A stretch of 64,000 bases of DNA, taken from positions 3,754,001 through 3,818,000 of the forward strand of contig CP141135.1 in assembly GCA_035236585.1 (NCBI GenBank), in the 5' to 3' direction. Under the pieces are notes generated by a model. The model saw nothing but the letters and a program-made list of their open reading frames with translations, ran no database searches and was not told the DNA's origin. The translations under genes were made by a program, and so were the position numbers. Shown here piece by piece: positions 24,701 to 36,400 of this stretch (its first letter is position 1; each line of letters starts with the position of its first letter). The DNA is from Warburgia ugandensis. Taxonomy: Eukaryota > Streptophyta > Magnoliopsida > Canellales > Canellaceae.

Positions 24701-27380
24701 TGTAACACCCCGAAATTTTATAACATTTTTTATATATAATAATAATAGCACTTGGGATCCCAAATGAAAAAGTTTTATTAATTTGTTTACTAAAACATTT
24801 CTTGAAAACCTCCGGATGTTATTTTCTTTTTCCAAAATATCGCAATTTCATTTACAACATAAGTATAATTTCATGATAATAGAAGTGGAATAATAAACAT
24901 TTCAATCAACGTCAAAATGCATCGGCGCCTTTATTTTCAAACCAATAAACATCCAAAACACGATAATAATATGGCCCAGGGTCTATCCATCATAACATCC
25001 CATTAAATGTCCATCAAATCCATAATATAAAGTATACAGTCCATAAAGAAATGCAAATGATAATCATGTTTATTAACTCACATCACTGTTTATCAATCAA
25101 GTAAAGGAATCCCCCACTACTATCACGGTTTCTCAACGGTCTTGCCCTTCCTGATGTCGCGCTCAAGATCTGAGGCATTGCAAAACAAAGCAATGCCTCA
25201 GCAAGCTATTGCTTGTGCAAGTACATAGACAATTAATGAAATAAATGAAATAACAGTAATGATAAAATAACATATCTATCATTTATGACGATAAAATCAT
25301 TATAACTCATGCCGACATAATATCCATTTATCGAGTATCCCTAACCATGCATTCCAAGGATTTAAAATATGATATGAATCAATGTAAATGAGCATACAAT
25401 AATAATAATAATAATAATGGCACCCTAAGGGTATGGGTCTCACAAGCGTCATATAAATAAATATCACTGATCATGAGTACTCATATCCAACTTCTGAGTG
25501 TAGTCACACCCAGGCATATCATCTCATCACCATGCTCATCATGCAAGCACACAAAATAAGTGTATAGACCGTCATGCCGCAGTGGCAACCCTCCACGAGT
25601 CTCAACCACCGCCGCTCCCCGTCGACACCATAAAGAGAGACTTAGCGTCCGTCCCCATGGAAAGGCCCGAACTGATAGTGTGGACTATCCATGTTACCAA
25701 CTCCTACTAAAAGCCATCTACGGGTAGGTGTCTATCATATCACAATCATATCGCATGACATTACAATTTTAGAGGGTGGGTGGCCGGCCCTATCCCTCCT
25801 AGCATGATGCTCACCGAGGGAGATCACCTTCATAAAACACAAAACACGAAAATCATATATATGCCAAAACTCAAGAGTACTCGTAGCTCGCAATTCCCAA
25901 GGCACGCCCCTCATCCTGGGGTTAGCCTATAAAAAGACCAGCCACCAAGTCTCCACTTTTCTTTCTCATGCAATCCACCAATTTTGGTGATGTAATAAAG
26001 AAAAGAAATTTCTAATTATGCATAATAGATAATATTATTCTCATGAAATCATTTGCAATAAATCCATCTAACATATGATTGAAATCAAGTAACGATCATA
26101 ACATTGAATTCTAAATCTAGCAAAATCAACGATTTCTATTAAGTGCAATTTGAATTCACAATCAATTATGATGTTGTAATCATGCATAGTTTGAAAATCA
26201 AAATAAAACATTAATTTTCGTTACCTACCTCGACGTGAGATCACTCCATTCACTAATAAAATCCCTTTAACTTATATATTCGGATGCACCTATCAATGTC
26301 ACATCACTATTTAAAATTTTTTCTAAAGTAAAAGTAGTTATTTATAATTTTTTTAGGTTAAATCTAGGTCCGTGTCATCAATACGGTCACAACGCCTCTT
26401 TCGGATCGCTATTTGGACCTCTGTAGCTCTCAAAATCAAGTTTTTTGTGAAAATACTTCATAAATTAATATTATTAATTTATAGGGTGTTGGGCGGTGCA
26501 CTGGTTTATACCGGCGGCCCTGGTTTACACCGGCGCCCAGTTTACGCTGGGTTACATCGGTGCCGGAGAAGACGACCGGCTTCCGGTCATCTCTGGTGAC
26601 CCTACAAGTGTCCAAATCACTTGGTTTTTAAGCCATTTTGTTCAAAATTTTGTCTAGTTTCCATTTCTACCATCCTTTTGCATTGATTTTTTCAAAAACT
26701 ATGGTTTTTATGTGATTTTTCATGTTCCTAAAACTTTTCTAGGTTCTTTTTCCACTTTTTTCGGCAATACCAGCTGTTGGATCTCTCCCAAATTTAAAGG
26801 GTTTGATCTTGGGTCTCTTGTACGCTAGATGGACAGTCTGATTTGAAATCTAATAGGGTTTCCTCAGTGGATTTACACTCCAACAGTAGCTCTTCCTGGG
26901 TTTTTCATGTATTTTCTATTTTTCAAATATACCTATTTAATATAAAAATCAAGGGTTTAAGGCTTACCTCGTTTTGCTAGGCGTTGGTGGATGTTGCCGG
27001 GGCCCTACTTGCCGAAAAACTAGAATTTTTTCAAAGCTAGGGTTTTGGGAAAAACTCAATGAAAATGGGAAAGGTGGTGGTGATTAAGGCCATACCGGTG
27101 AATTTGCCGGAGCTGGTAGAGACTTATAGAAGAAGGAGGTGCCGTTATCAATTCAAGCCCCTGTGTTTTATGTCTCTGCTAGTTTACTAAAATACCCCTA
27201 TAACTTCAACGGCTCATAACTCCTTCCTTTGAGCTTCGTTTTTCGCGTTCTTTATGGTGTTGGAATCATATCGACGAGCACTTTCTAATTTTAAGTTTTT
27301 AAGATCAAATTCCATCTATAAATTTTTATCTAATTTATTAAATAGATTCTTAATTTATACCAAAAATTAAGAATATTACA
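24701..27380 (+). mobile_element. solo LTR (2680 bp), probably gypsy-type, nested in the copia element
   Basis: It starts TGTAACACCCCGAAATTTT and ends GAATATTACA, with the canonical TG...CA termini. It is flanked by a perfect 5-bp duplication TTTAG (24696-24700 and 27381-27385), and removing it rejoins the copia RT and RNase H regions. No gag or pol frame lies inside. Such TGTAACACCC termini are common in plant gypsy LTRs. It contains the paired stem-loops at 25171-25215 and repeated TTTACACCGG-like motifs near 26505-26560. It is younger than the copia copy it interrupts. Confidence 0.88.
25171..25215 (+). other. paired stem-loops in solo LTR 1
   Basis: TGAGGCATTGC (25171-25181) pairs perfectly over 11 bp with GCAATGCCTCA (25190-25200) around an 8-nt loop. 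A second hairpin, CAAGC-tatt-GCTTG (25202-25215), follows at once. The same pair, with changed stem bases, recurs in the LTRs at 33.9 and 47.0 kb. Confidence 0.8.
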
Positions 27381-28149
27381 TTTAGTATGTCTAATTGCGA
27401 AGCTATCAAGACTCCTCTTAATGCAAATGATAAATTATCTTTGGAGGATGGAGTAGAGAAAGCACATGAAAAGTATTACATAAGTATGGTGGGAGGCTTG
27501 ATGTATCTCACACACACTCTGCCTGATCTCATGTTTGTTGCGAGTCTCATATCCAGATATATGCATAGTCCAAGCAAACATCATTTGGGGGCAGTAAAAG
27601 AATTTTAGATATATCTAAGGTACAATCAATTATGGAATCAAGTATGTGAAAAGTGAAGGCAATGATCTTTTAACTTTTACTAACATTGATTGGGTTGGAT
27701 GTATAGATGACAGGAAGAGTACAACGGGCTATATTTTCTGTCTTGGCTTCGAAGATGTTTCATGGACGTCAAAAAGGCAGCAAGCCACTGCTTTGTCAAG
27801 CACAGAAGCAAAATACATAGCAGCTACAGCTACAGCCTATCATGTAGTTTGGTTTAGAAGGATTTTACAAGATTTGAAATACAAACAAGGGAGGCCAACA
27901 AGGATTTACTGTGACAATAAATCCACCATTGATATCTCAAGAATGCACTGCACCAAGATAGGGCCAAGCATATTGAGACTCGGTACCACTTCATCAGAGA
28001 CTTGGTTTCCAAAGGAGAAGTTGAATTACATCACTGTAGCATCGACGAGCAACCTGCAAATATTTTGACAAAAGCATTATGTGAGAGCAAGGTGTAGAAA
28101 ATTCGTAGCATGATTGGAGTTCTGTCCCTAGCTTGAATTAAAGGGAGAA

Positions 28150-28450
28150 TGTTGACTAATTCAAGCATAAGCCAGCTATATCCCCACACGTCTGTTAGCA
28201 TGTTTCCATGTTCAAGTTAGTTCCTATTGTTTGGTATTTTTTCAGGTAGTGGGTGCTATTCTTTTGGTCAAAGTTGTTAAGATAGAGTCTTTTTTTTTTT
28301 TCTTTTTCTTTTTTTCCAGTACGTGTCCCCTATTTGTAAGGTCCAAAAGTCTATTTAAGGGCCAAGCTTTGATGTTTTAGTGTGTGGAAAATTTATTCAA
28401 CTCAATAAATTGAGTTTGTGAGGTCACTTAAAAAAGTGAAGCTTGAAATT
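28150..28450 (+). repeat. copia 3' LTR
   Basis: Begins TGTTGACTAATTC directly after the polypurine tract. Its last 15 or so bases differ from the 5' LTR end, so the exact terminus is approximate. A longer T-rich run (near 28287-28316) than in the 5' copy accounts for most of the length difference. Confidence 0.85.
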
Positions 28451-29060
28451 AAATCTCTAAAAGAAGCTACGAAGAAATCCATGGCCCCACCACCTTGGAA
28501 ATCAATGGCACTCCTGAAAAATCATCAATTGAGGAAGAAATCAAAGGCGAAGAAGAGAGCCACTTGTGAATGGTACGTGTGAGTCATGAGTTTCTATATC
28601 AACTCCATTGGGGGGTAGATGATTTGATGTATATGTTTATTCTATTCATGAAGATTTTGTTATGGAGTGTTAGGGCGACTAGTCTTCCTGATAAAAGATG
28701 TTCCATCAAACAAGTCCTTTAAAGTTGTAATCCTAATTTCATTCTTTTGCAAGAAACAAAATGTGAGATCATTGATCGTTACTTGCTTTGATCCTTTGGC
28801 ATTGGTCAGCTTTTTTATGAGGCAAGAGCTTCGGGAGGGGTGATGCTTACCTAGAATTCCTCTTTATTTTTTTATGTTGAGAGGATTTGAGGAACCATCA
28901 CACTTCTTGGCCTCTTTAAGGGCCTGTCAATGGTGATTGTTTGGCCATTGCTTCAGTTTATGGCCCCAATGACGATAGGGAGTGGCATACATTATTTGAG
29001 GAATTGGCTCAAATAAGAGAGAAGTGGGAAGTTCCTTAATGTATTGGTGGCAGTGTTGAA
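28451..29060 (+). pseudogene. L1-type LINE endonuclease fragment
   Basis: From ATG 28648 the frame reads MKILLWSVRA, then VLKSCNPNFILLQETKCE, the typical opening of a LINE ORF2 AP-endonuclease (N-terminal W-N-R block, then L-Q-E-T-K with the metal-binding Glu). After a stop and a shift, RASGGVMLT and a Y-G-P-type stretch follow up to about 29050. The reverse transcriptase is absent. It lies directly after the copia 3' LTR, so the copia element may have landed in this LINE. Confidence 0.7.
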
Positions 29061-30429
29061 AAAACTCGAAAAACTTGGATAGCTGTCAATCCTAGTTTTC
29101 CATCGAGCCAAGTGATTGTACCAGTGATCTAGTATAAAAATAATTAAATATAAATAATAAAATCTTTAGAAATACAAAAAAAGTATAAAAAATGGTCAAA
29201 CTTATAGTAATGATAAGCTACAAAATAAAGATTTGAATTTCTCACTTCAAATAAGAATACATGTTTGTATAATGGATAGATAGAAGCAATTAAACTAACA
29301 CCAACAAATATAAATTAAAATTTTTGAAATAATAAATTATCATTTATTATCATTTTCGAGAATTATGAGAGGAAGAAAGATGTTTTTGACAGTAATATAT
29401 TGGTAACGAAGGACCAAAGAAGAAAGAATAGCTTTATTTTTATATTCAAGTTCCATACTTTAGAATAGTAACCCATAATAAAGTTACATACTTTGGCCAT
29501 TAAGTTCAATGACTTATCGATGAAAATTTCTAGTGAAACTTGGTATAATCCAATACAATTAAATAACAAGGAATCTAATGGTATGGTTAGATTTCAATAA
29601 AAAATAATCAATAATGATATATTTAATTATAAACATACTATGTTTATCAACCTACGGAACAGTACTTAACTTCAATTATATTCAATAATTTAAACTTTGA
29701 TTTGTTATTAAAAACTAATATAAAACTTTTTGTAACATAGATTAGAACATAATCAATGCTTTGGATCAATAAAAAAACATAATAAATTAAAGAAAAATTC
29801 AAGTTCAAAACATAAGCAAAATACTATTACTATTTACATGAATAATAATTAGTACATTGAGTAGTAGACTTTAAGCTCTTTGTTCAATGCCTTTTCAAAT
29901 GAAAATTAAAAATCTAAGACTTGAGTCTTTTTCTTCTCAATGTCTTATATCTATCACAATCAATTTCAAAGATTTATGTTGATTAACAAAATGATAAACC
30001 ACATGCAAAGTCATCTTGTTCATCACCATCCATCAAGTGGGATAAATTTTAAAAACTCACTGAGAAACTAGGTGATCTTTTAAAAACTCGTTTGAGTTTT
30101 CCAATCAAACTCACCCAATTTGTCTAGTCAATTTTATAAAAATGTCATCTGAGCTATTTGGGCTATAAGACCAGGTTTCCTATTGATTCAATTTGGATCG
30201 GTTGATCCCCTAGTTAGATTACCTAGTTTTTAAACACTGATTGGTGTTAATTTTAACACAACAAGATTCCATTATGAGTGATCTTTATATCATCATAGAC
30301 AGGATGCTATGGATAAATTTAATAGATTCATCTAATTCCAAGAATTGGTGGAATCTCAGTTGATTGGTGGGGGGCTATACTTGGCCTAACCATTAGGCTT
30401 TGCCTTCTTTTGCTCCAATGGGTTGCTTC
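29061..30429. other. AT-rich gene-free stretch
   Basis: Frames are short and without family resemblance. The sequence is strongly AT-rich around 29150-29800. No element ends were found. Confidence 0.4.
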
Positions 30430-30537
30430 CTCTCCTGTCGGATAAAAGGGGCCCAGTGCAAGAGGATGTTTTCATGCCTCGAACCCATGACCTCAAGGTT
30501 GCATGACGACAACTTTATCACTGCGCCAAAGTCCTTC
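30430..30537 (-). mobile_element. Au-like SINE head, copy G, truncated
   Basis: On the - strand it reads GAAGGACTTTGGCGCAGTG (box-A-like), GTTGTCGTCATGC, CTCAAGG-type spacing, then box-B-like GGTCATGGGTTCGAGGC and AAAACATCCTCTTGCA. The body after CTCTTGCA does not match the other copies, so only the tRNA-related half and start of the body remain. The box-B match is the best in the window. Confidence 0.65.
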
Positions 30538-31318
30538 GTAAAGATTCATGGACTAACTCAAATTTACGAAGTAGAGACTCAAAGAAAAGAAAGAGTCAAA
30601 AGACCAATAAATTGCAGGGATATGGAAATCTCTGCAGCAATTTTGGAGTTCAAAGAACTAATCCCACTTCCTTGTATTAAGACTTGAAACTTAGGGCCCT
30701 TATAATAATTTACTAAAAATGGAGATCTAAAGTGAAATGACCACAAGAAGGTGACAGAATTTTGCCTACTTCTATGCTTGCATCATTAGGAAGGAATAGA
30801 AACTGAATCATTAGGCTGAAGAATGATGATGGGTGGATGGAAGACCATCAACAAATTAAACATAACTACCCTGTCCTGCCACATGAATTGAATTTTGTCA
30901 CTCCACTCCACTACAAGTCACTGAGACTTGCAACCCATTGCATCGAGAGGCAGATTGTGAAAAACCCATCACCCCTTACCTTCTTTCTACCCTTACCCTT
31001 ATCCATCCTACACCCACTCAAACCCTCCTTAGGTCGCATTCTTTTGCCCCACTATAGGCAAGGGTTACTGATTTCAATTCCCTTCCATAAGTAGGTACAA
31101 GCTTGGGTTTAACTACCTCATTATCATTCTTAGCCAATTTAGATTGGACCAAGCACATGTGACCTTGCAAATGATCTCACAAGAGGAGAATATTAGTTGA
31201 TAGACCTTGTTCAATTGAAGAAATTGATCAGGCAAAGACCAACGGGGAACCTAAAACTAACTTACCTTGGTTAAATGTGGACATTTCTATTAAAACGTAA
31301 TGTGAGGGTTTTTTATTT
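30538..31318. other. gene-free stretch
   Basis: One + frame of 85 codons (30837-31094) is proline- and histidine-rich with no recognisable domain. No splice-supported extension is evident. I see no supported feature. Confidence 0.35.
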
Positions 31319-31940
31319 CCAAAACAATTAGGACTCTCTTATGGGAAAGCCTTATACATTTGGACATAAAATGGGGCCCACCTTTGGTCATAAGGTGGAC
31401 TAATTTTTATTTAAATATAAAACGCTCATAAGAGCTCCTTATTATAAAAAAATATTAAGAAGTCTCTCATGGAGAGAGAAGTCCTTTATGTTAGTTTTCC
31501 TAGAAACTCATAACACAAACCAGCGTATTTGTAGGTGGGACCACATTGCTAACTAAATAAAAATGCCCTATGTAGGGGCTTACTATCTTTGCAAATATCT
31601 AAGACTCCTATTTATTAAGTTCTCGGGAAGCAACAAATGTGACTCACCTTGTTTACAATTAGGAACCCATTATCATTTAAATATAATTGTCCAAGGAGTC
31701 TCCCTTTTATCCAAAACAATTGAGAGAATCCTGTATGTTTAGTATCTTAAAGAGCTTCAAAAGGGACCCACCATGTTTACAGGCGAGACCTGCTTTCATT
31801 TAAATGGAAAATGTTCTATGTGGGGCTCCTTTGTGTTCAAAATAATTAGGACTCTCCTCAAATAAAGAGTCCTACACATGTTTGTTCTAGGAAACATAAA
31901 ATAGGACCCACTTTATTCATAGGTGGGACCCATTTCTCTC
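31319..31940. repeat. degenerate minisatellite, about 5 copies of 117-141 bp
   Basis: Copies begin near 31319, 31453, 31594, 31711 and 31839. Shared pieces are CAAAACAATTAGGACTCTC, TGGGACCCAC-type boxes, TTTACAGGTGGGACC-like stretches, ATTTAAATATAAAA and GTGGGGCTCCTT. Divergence is high, so the array is old. Confidence 0.7.
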
Positions 31941-32310
31941 TTGCTCTCTTTTTTTTTTTTCTCTCTCTCTCTCTCTCACACACATATTTTTCTTTCTCTC
32001 TTTCCCAGCCTGAGTTAGACCCATTTCCCACTCTCTCCCTCCTTTCATGTTTTTCTTTTTTCTTTCTTTCTTTCCCAATTTGGTGTGATCCATTTCCTAC
32101 TCTCTTCTCCTTCTTGTGTTCTCTCTTCCTTTTCAACCTAGGTGTGACTCATTACCCTATATTTCCTCATGTCTTCACGTTCATTCTTCTTGTCTATCTC
32201 ACTCATGTCTTCTTCCTATCTCCCATTCTTCCACTCTCTTAAAAGCCCTCAAAACTCCCTAGCCACTAGGATTACTAAATACCCCCTCTGACCTAGATTG
32301 ACATACATAC

Positions 32311-32344
<34 letters not shown>

Positions 32345-32363
32345 GGAGAGAGAGAGAGAGAGA
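31941..32363. repeat. low-complexity CT-rich stretch and (AT)n(AG)n microsatellite
   Basis: Runs of TCTCTC, TTTCTTTCTTTC and T tracts dominate 31935-32130. A short (AT)n run at about 32310-32328 continues as (AG)n with one interruption to 32362. The basic - strand frame here is an artefact of the polypurine complement. Confidence 0.85.
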
Positions 32364-33089
32364 TGTTGTGCATTTAAGTTTTTTCAAAGTGATTTCCCTC
32401 TTGCATTCTCTCTCTCTCCAAGGCCAATGTTTGGTAAACTTTTCATTACAAGATGAAGCTTGCCAAGCCCTGAGAAGTTTGTTTGTTCTATCTTCCCAAA
32501 AGGTGCCAAAATAGGTCCCATGGTTAACCTAGAATGGGCCACATCTCTAACTAAGTTGGATACTCACTTTGTTGCCCATATTCATTAAACACAAAAAAAA
32601 AATAGAAGAAAGAAAGTAGACAGCCTCTCATACTTCTAAAATTTATGTAAGAAGAAAAAAAAGATAAGAAAGGAAGATAAGAATCCTAGGTAGTTTTTAA
32701 TTACCAATTAAGATTGATGACAACACAGACCAACTCCTAAATGGATAGTGTCTCAGAGTGGATCCCATTTGATGACTAATACTCTATCGACTTATAAATG
32801 GATAAATTCTTATAGTGGGTCTCATTGATGACTAAAACTTACAATAAAATTTGTGGACTCTTAAAATTATAAAGTCTCAAAATTAGTCCTAATTGATGAC
32901 TAAAATAAAACAAAAATGACAATCAAGCCCCACTTAGCACCTAAAACTCTGAGAGTCAAACAATTTTGACAAATAAAGCAAGCCCCAACTCATCCAAAGC
33001 TAGGCGCCCTTCCTTTTGCTCCCTTTCCACCTTAGTTACAAAATAGTTTAAGGTATTGTGACTGTTAGACTTTTGAAACAAATTAGTGT
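32364..33089. other. gene-free stretch leading into a minisatellite
   Basis: Contains loose repeats of GACTAAAAC and TGATGACTAA near 32700-32910 that may be a further decayed array. No coding frame. Confidence 0.35.
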
Positions 33090-33450
33090 GTCCCAACTAA
33101 GATTCTTGATCATAGTCAAAGTTCTATTGGGCTCATACCCTTAAAGTGAACTCCAATTAAGACTCTTAAACATAGTCTAAGTCGTATTAACATGTGACTC
33201 CTAAAGTAGACCCCAATTGAGAGTCACAAATATAGTCAAAGTCCTATTGGCTTACAGCTCCTAAAGTGGACCATGATTAGGACTCCCAAATATAGTCAAA
33301 GTTCTTTTGATCTAAGATTCTTAAAGCAAACCTTGATTGAGATTCCCAAACACAATTTAAGCCATATTAGCCTATGACTCTCAAAGTAGAACCCAGCTAA
33401 ATGACCTAAGATTTCTAAGTCCAGTCTAAGTCTACAAGTGTGTCCAAGTT
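33090..33450. repeat. minisatellite, 60-bp unit, five clear copies plus decayed ones
   Basis: Units start near 33090, 33150, 33210, 33270 and 33330 with an almost exact 60-bp period. Each contains a (A/C)CAATTGAGA-like start, CAAATATAGTCAAAGT, TCCTATTGG and GACTCCTAAAGT(G/A)GACC. A weaker sixth unit ends near 33450. The solo LTR at 33489 lies just beyond. Confidence 0.8.
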
Positions 33451-33488
33451 AAGACCCCTAAATCAAGTCAAATAAAGTATGAAAGATG

Positions 33489-36400
33489 CGTGGTGACTTG
33501 AGTTTTTGAAATATATTTTCATTATTTATTTTCAAATGTTGGTTGACCAATTTTGCAAAAATTTTGAAAACTTAAGCATCGAAAATATTTTATTTGAAAT
33601 TCTTTTCAAAAAACCCGAATGCCACATTTCACTCACATATACATACATACTTTTGTATACAACATATGTTTCCAAAGAAACTCATTTTATTAAAATTGCA
33701 GGATCGATCTAGTGGTTCACATACACAACCCCTTTATTAAATCTAATGTCCAAAGTTCACAAATCAAAATCCAATCCAAACATTTCCACAATAGTTCATA
33801 GTATTGATCAACAGTATGGTCTTCATCTTCCTATATCATATCCCTTCATTCTTTTCTTTTTGTATTTGAAATATTGTAAACATTCAAACATTTACAATAT
33901 CTCAGCAAGCTATGCTTGGTAAGAGATTCAAGAAGCATATGAAATCATATAATTCATAAGTACAGTATTCAAGTTCATCATATTTCATATGAGTAACATC
34001 ATTCAATTTCCATGAACCATACCATATATGATCATCTTATCATATAATTTATCATGTAACATCTACTATGATAATTTCAAACTACTCACCATTATATTGT
34101 ATGTATCTATACGGTCAGAAACTATAAAAAATAATTAATATCTCAAACATCAATAATCACACTCAGACACATTGAGTTGATAAATCATCCAGCCTTTATT
34201 GGGAAAATACTCCCTTACTTGGGCAGTATCGACATCTCATCATGCCATATCATAAGGCATTTCACTATGCCATTACATCATAATGCAAAAATACTCAAAG
34301 GATTGCCATGCTTGCAGTCTGATTCGTACAGCATACCCGGATAACTGCCCCATGCACCACTGGTACTATAGTGGAAAAAATTATGTCACTGCCTATATGG
34401 CGAGACAGGACTTTCACAGTGAAGGCCTTCCCATAATTGCCTCACTCTACTTTCAGCCTCTCTTTGCACTAGGTATATATCATATAATCAATTTCGAAGA
34501 GCAAGTGGCCAGACCCTCATAACTCTCCTAACATAGCAACCCTAGGCATACGCTTGTTTAAAACAAAACTACAGGCCTCCTTGCTTGCATATAAAGTAGT
34601 TTTTTACTTATCAGACGACTTGTCTATTTATATCATTGTCCTCGTATTCAGTATCCTTATACTAAGGATATAATTTCATTTCTCAATTTAGAAATCCTCA
34701 TTTACAATGAATGATACCCATGTTCAGATAAGTTTAGGGATTAATCATTTATTGTAAATGATCCTCATTTCCTTTAATTTGGTATTCATATACCAAAATG
34801 TTATTAAGCGTAAGGATACTCATTTGATACAAATGATATACATTATTATTATATTCTTATCTAAGTTTAGGGGTAATCATAATTGATACCCAGGTATTTA
34901 TCACGTTTTCCATCTAATTTCAATAGTTTATTTCTATCTCATATACATGAATTATGATTCAAATGCATCTAAGCATATTATCATTCTTAAGCATTACAAT
35001 TTCTATGTATAACAATAATTCCATAAACCATAGATCTTGTATTCTTAAAGTTTCACTTACCTTCATATAGTGATTCATCTCTTTAGATCTTCCATGATTG
35101 ACGTACAGAATTTGTAAATACATACATATTGTCATTATCTATATAATTTTAGATAATCACATATTTATATTCCTTATCTAATCTTATCCTTTGATATAAA
35201 GGATCTAGATCTTCCTTGTGTTCCTATTATCCATACAATCTAGTTTTCTCATATAGTGTTTATCCCATTGATCAATAGATCTAACAGTTAGAATAATCTT
35301 CTAATCTTTCATATCTAAGTATTTTCTATATCTAAGTCTTTGCGTATTCATCTCTTTGATCTTGATCTTTCACAGATCATCTGATCAACAATTTATACTT
35401 GTTGATAAAGATCAAGGGCCTAGATCTTCTATCATCTAGTTCTTCTTTAATCTTAGTTCTAAGGAGGATGATCTTGATTTTCTTTATTGAATCATATTTG
35501 AGCAAGGGTTTGGATTATATAATCTAATGATCTAGATTTGATCTACAACATACGTACTAATAAATATACAGACTAAATGCAATGTTATGATTCTTATTAT
35601 TTTTGATTATTCGAGATCTCCTTATGGATCTTGTTTTATCTTGATTATCTTACTTACCATTTTTATTAAGATTAGGTATTTTACTATCCTTTTATGATAT
35701 TATTATTATTATTCAATCAGTTAATGTTTTGCTAGTTGAAGATAGCTTATTTCATCATAAGTCTAGACAGCTCCTCTTATTTTTAATTAACTAAGCCTTA
35801 CCAGCTACAGGCTGCTCAAAGAGTAGTTAATTCAATCCTCATGTAAGGAGGCGTTTAGACCTCACAAGTGTAGCCAAAAGGCAAGAGAAGAGCGAGGCGC
35901 TCTATTAGAGAACACCCTTAACCACAATGTTCAGCCTTCATTGGAATGGCCTTAGCTCAACCTTCCGTAAGGTTCCTATGAGCATTAAACCCTAAATACT
36001 CTTGCTATATGATTTTAATTAAATTCATGAGCATTTAAAATGTCATTCATGAGATTTTTTATTCTCCTAATTTGGGCCAAGGATTTGATAATCCTTATAT
36101 TGTCTTACTAACTATAGTCATTACTATACTTAAGTCCATGTCCTTTATTTAGTGTAAATGTCCATCAATATTTATATTTCATTAATTATATTTTTCATAT
36201 AATTTACATAATATGAACATTAAAGCATAAATAAGTAAATCTAACAATTAAATCTACTAAGCAATAAAAGACATTTACAATAATATTCATAATTCAAATG
36301 CATACATGTATAGTTCATCATGGTCATCTTTGTTTTCTATTCATTAGATCTAGGGTTTTCATCTCATCAAGAGCCCAGATCTTGATCTTTGATATTTTTG

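Larger units (their letters stand above)
21527..28140 (+). pseudogene. copia gag-pol polyprotein remnant
   Basis: Gag starts at ATG 21527 and shifts frame near 21640. Two zinc-knuckle-type CCHC stretches follow: one broken near 22318 and one intact (CYNCKKFSHIAKNC) near 22400. Integrase shows its zinc-binding end (CEACIYGKQHR near 22985) and the DDE core start (FVDDFSRMTWVYFL near 23140). Reverse transcriptase runs from about 24050 with the catalytic YVDD at 24511-24522, but has in-frame stops near 24250 and 24394. The solo LTR at 24701-27380 splits the RT. RNase H resumes at 27386 (DDRKSTTGY, SSTEAKY near 27705-27815). No active product is possible. Confidence 0.9.
21148..28450 (+). mobile_element. 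degenerate Ty1/copia LTR retrotransposon carrying a nested insertion
   Basis: Both LTRs begin TGTTGACTAATTCAAGCATA (21148 and 28150). A primer-binding site TGGTATCACAGC (21445-21456) matches the initiator-Met tRNA complement except for one base. A polypurine tract AAAGGGAGAA sits directly before the 3' LTR. The domain order gag, integrase, reverse transcriptase, RNase H is that of copia rather than gypsy. After removal of the 2680-bp insertion at 24701-27380 the element is about 4.6 kb, normal for the group. Frameshifts and stops throughout and visible LTR differences show it is old. I found no matching 5-bp target duplication: the left flank is CCCAT and the 3' LTR end is eroded. Confidence 0.92.

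Noticed and set aside
32300..32363. (AT)n(AG)n as a transposon terminus
   Set aside because: No inverted partner and no target duplication; a simple microsatellite.
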